DNA of 64,000 bases from Oscheius dolichura (taxonomy: Eukaryota; Nematoda; Chromadorea; Rhabditida; Rhabditidae): the NCBI GenBank assembly GCA_932521035.1, contig OW051497.1, positions 10,540,001 to 10,604,000 on the forward strand. The letters run 5' to 3'. The position numbers and the translations under genes are program-made. The notes under the pieces were generated by a model. The model was not told the DNA's origin. It saw only the letters and a list, made by a program, of their open reading frames with translations, and made no database searches. Numbering within the stretch: position 1 is the stretch's first letter; each line of letters opens with the position of its first letter. Positions 61,201 through 64,000 of this stretch are shown here, piece after piece.

Positions 61201-64000
61201 GTTCCGCAAGCCCTGCCAGTGGCCGTCTCCACATAGCTTCTCAAGCTGTTCATAGCGTTTATTCTTCTCGCGACTCAGCTTCTGTAAAATCAGACCATTT
61301 CTCAATTTCATGTAGTAATAAATCGTTTGCCGGCAAACGGCTTCCTCTCGTCCGCAACGATACTAATTCCAATCAAAGAACAGGGAAAGAAAGTCGGAAC
61401 TGTTTCAAGGTTACGGAAATGATTTTCGCGCGGTGTTCCGAGAGAGCTCACCGACGGCGAAAGAAGAAAAATCAACGCTTTCAACGCTAGATATGAAAAG
61501 GGCATGACAAAAGGGCACCTTGACTGGACAGCAACACATCTGAGCCGGCTGAACTCGTCCCCTACACCGCGGAAGAAATGAGTCTAGGCGAGGGTGTAAG
61601 GTCCCGGAAAAAGAGCTGGTGTCAGGTGGCGGAAGTTAATTTAGACATTGGCAGCTCACCTCTTTCGATAGAGCCAAACGGCCGACAGATGCAGATTTGA
61701 GGGCAGAGCTAAACGCGACCAGCCCCGTAAAGTTGTGCAGTTCCTCGAACACTGACATAACCTGAACACGCGGAAATATGAGAAGAAGGCATAAGTCAGC
61801 TGACTTCGATGACTCTGCTCAGCAGGGCGACTCTTTCCTCGAGGGACTCCGTCTCGACAATGGACCTGGACACCCAGTACACTAACTGAAATGAGATTTT
61901 ACACAATTAAAAGGGATTTATGAGTACCATGTTTGTGTGGTCCGTCAATCTCAACAGCTGTGGGCTTTTTACACGCTTGTCGTGTTTTGTCCATTGTGCA
62001 TTAACCAGCTCGATAGGCTTTACAGCTTTGTACAAGTCAAAATGCAGGAGGGTAAGCTGCCGTCCAACTTCAAGAGGATGTAACGTGAGCAGATCGTAAT
62101 TTGTAATATCGCCTTTCTTCGCAGTATGCCAGAGGATCTAATTCCAACAGTTGTAAACCAAAATGTAGTGTGAGTACCTCCGGAGGCTGTGGTTGAAAGC
62201 GGTTCTCTTCTAGCCTCGCTGTAGCCAGCTCAGAAAAGTCAAAATTGGTCGGTTGTCTCTCCGTCAGATTTTTATACTTCTGCTTGTCAATGGTTGTCTT
62301 AAAAACGAGTTTTTAATGCCGAAAAATGTTATTACCAATATATTCTTGCAGTATTTCCTATGTTGTAATATTAACTTCCCCTGGGTGCTGATGTTCTTGT
62401 CAAGGAACTCTTTCAACCCAATGAGTAGCTCAGGATCAGTGCTGAAGTCGTAGTAGTGGTTCTTTACCCACTGCATTAATACAGAGAGAACGCTGAAAAT
62501 AACAATTAAGGAAGGAAAATACTGTTGCTTACTTTCTTTGGATAGGCCGTTCATATTCCTTTCTGAATCTCATCAAAGCCTGGTCGTTGATGATGAAAGG
62601 TGGACTTGATAGACCATGACTTTGGACAGTATCATAGCGTCCCATCAACGGTCCTCCTCGCATGGACTTCTCTTGTAAGATTTTCGGTTCTGGTACATTG
62701 AATCGTTCTTCTAAGAGCTTTAGCAATTCTTGAGGAGTACAGAACGCTCTAAAGGAGATCAAGAAGGTTTGCACGAATTTGTTGTCAGTGTACCTAAAAT
62801 AAAACGATGAATAAAGGTACTATAAGGATCCTTACTGATGGTATGTTAATCTCTCAACAAGCTTCACAATTGTAGCGCTCTTAACAACAGGAACACCGCT
62901 GCTGGATGTGTAGTCTTCAAAAGTTATATTGTCATCACTGTCAGGTTCCGCAAAGCGGTATTGATCAGCCGCGGGCATCACCAACGGATACTTCTTAGCT
63001 TCTTCCTTATCATTGTAGTTTATCTGTCTTTCAATAAAACTTAAAATAAAGATTCTATGGGAAAGAATATGAGTTACACCTTTTTGTAGTAGTTTTGATG
63101 AAGGCAGTCATCCAGGCCTCCTTTTCTTCCTTTGTCTTACAACAAAATGTGAAGAATATCTTCTCTTCCCCAGGTTTACTGCTGATCTCAATTCGAAACG
63201 TGTTTTGCATTGCTAAATAAGATAAGAAAATATTAAAAGTTTAAAATGGGTTCAACCTCCGCAATCTTCCATATTTATTGTAGATATGAGCTGTGTTGGA
63301 AACCGATCTTTAAATTTATATTTCGTAGGTTTGTGTTTCTTGCACATCAGCAGCATCTGATCAAATAAATAGCACTGCCTACAATTTTTCAGTCCCTACT
63401 ACTCTTATTTTAATTTGTACCTGGCCGTGGCCCATTTCCCCTTGAGAGGCTGCTCCAAAGATCCTGTATATGACGGTCGGACCATTGTCAGCTCTCCGTC
63501 TTTAACAAGTTCCAAACAAGTCTTCGCAATAGGATTTCCAACAAAATTATCGATATTATTCTCAGTTTCATGGAGTCTTTGTACTTTTGTGATTTGTGAC
63601 TCGCTTCGGACTGCTTGGTCTCTACAAATAAAAGATCTATATAGTTACAAAAGAAACACAAACTGAAGAATAAGAGTTTTGAGATCCATATGATGGCCAA
63701 GAAGTTTTTCCAGCCGATTTCCTACAAGCGTGAGATTTCGCTTTGTTTCCGATATTTCGTATTTGTCCTCGCCAACTCCGTATTGCTCTAATTTCTGGAA
63801 ATCCATCTTAAAAATGAATATATTGTCAATTACCGAAATGTATTCAATGTAGTGGAAGAAGTGGAGGATGGGGAGTTTCAGTAAATCAGGAAGAACGTAT
63901 TGTAGAGTCATCTTGAAGCTTTTGTTGTCGACGTATTCGGTTCCTTTCTGAAAATTAAATTATTATATGGAAATGTACAGTTATTCAATTGACGATATTT
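58224..64000 (-). CDS. sos-1: SOS Ras guanine-nucleotide exchange factor, C-terminal part
   Basis: The gene enters from beyond the right edge. In order it shows the end of the DH domain (MTLQYVLPDLLKLPILHFFH, RNLTLVGNRLEKLLG), a PH domain end (GEEKIFFTFCCKTKEEKEAW), the REM domain (RLTYHQYTDNKFVQTFLISF, AFCTPQELLKLLEERFNVPE, LMRFRKEYERPIQRKVLSVL), and the CDC25 catalytic domain (LHPLEVGRQLTLLHFDLYKA, LVYWVSRSIVETESLEERVA, RLKNINPPCVPFFG, EIQMYQNQAYSFQTEPTIR). SH3-binding proline motifs follow (IPPPLPRKT, PPPLPPKTYKKLP). It activates Ras downstream of receptor tyrosine kinases through the adaptor GRB2/SEM-5. An intron of about 1 kb (60767-59720) is exceptionally long here. Confidence 0.93.

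Overview
The window is eukaryotic nuclear DNA and reads as a free-living-type nematode genome. The clearest signs are a seven-repeat UNC-87 calponin-like gene, an UNC-23/BAG2 gene, nematode-style globins with long extensions, a C-type lectin, Kunitz/cysteine-rich secreted proteins, and dense genes with very small introns (about 33-60 nt, GT...TTTTAG or TTTCAG). Many start codons sit just 3' of a TTTCAG/TTTTAG acceptor with no cis exon visible, as expected for spliced-leader trans-splicing. No rRNA, tRNA, CRISPR array or intact transposon was seen.

Layout. 1-2247 (-): two tandem SAM-methyltransferase paralogues, the first cut by the window edge. 3301-3567 (+): a small precursor for an amidated peptide. 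6427-8905 (+): unc-87. 9174-11324 (+): bbs-8 (TTC8). 11545-12360: a diverged tandem repeat, followed at 12979-13175 by a broken copy of the bbs-8 3' end. 13230-13810 (-): C-type lectin. 15076-15625 (+): small single-pass membrane protein. 16220-17176 (+): HAD hydrolase. 18071-19232 (+): NC2alpha/DRAP1 corepressor with an AT-hook. 19688-20336 (+): EFCAB2/DRC8-like EF-hand protein. 20343-22239 (-): CYP4-type P450. 22972-23866 (-) and 25179-26003 (-): two disordered unknown proteins. 26386-28060 (-): long globin. 30291-30693 (+): small six-Cys secreted protein. 31004-32368 (+): membrane carbonic-anhydrase-like protein. 32604-33415 (+): Kunitz protein. 35510-37516 (+): PiT/SLC20 phosphate transporter. 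37886-38898 (-): LAMP-like membrane protein. 40286-40979 (+): single-pass membrane protein. 41400-41624 (-): small unknown. 42592-43666 (+): myristoylatable globin. 44553-45538 (+): second Kunitz/Cys-rich protein. 45765-47255 (-): troponin T. 47574-47795 (+): a third Cys-rich fragment. 47958-49427 (-): secreted proline-rich protein. 51340-53905 (-): alpha-amylase with a starch-binding domain. 56376-57220 (+): unc-23/BAG2. 58224->64000 (-): sos-1 (Ras GEF), cut by the right edge.

Themes. Three muscle genes (unc-87, troponin T, unc-23) share the window. Several genes have GATA motifs or TATA boxes upstream, fitting intestinal or secretory expression (amylase, carbonic anhydrase, lectin). Cilia are represented by bbs-8 and possibly the EFCAB2-like gene. 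Most neighbours have no obvious joint function, so this is an ordinary gene-rich chromosome segment. The points most worth a second look are the novel amidated-peptide precursor, the near-identical acidic 5' exons of unc-87 and troponin T, the bbs-8 tail duplication beside a tandem repeat, an apparent GG-AG intron in the carbonic anhydrase, and two modified globins. Exon models were made by eye from reading frame and splice-site phase; most junctions are in-phase, and uncertain ones are flagged.
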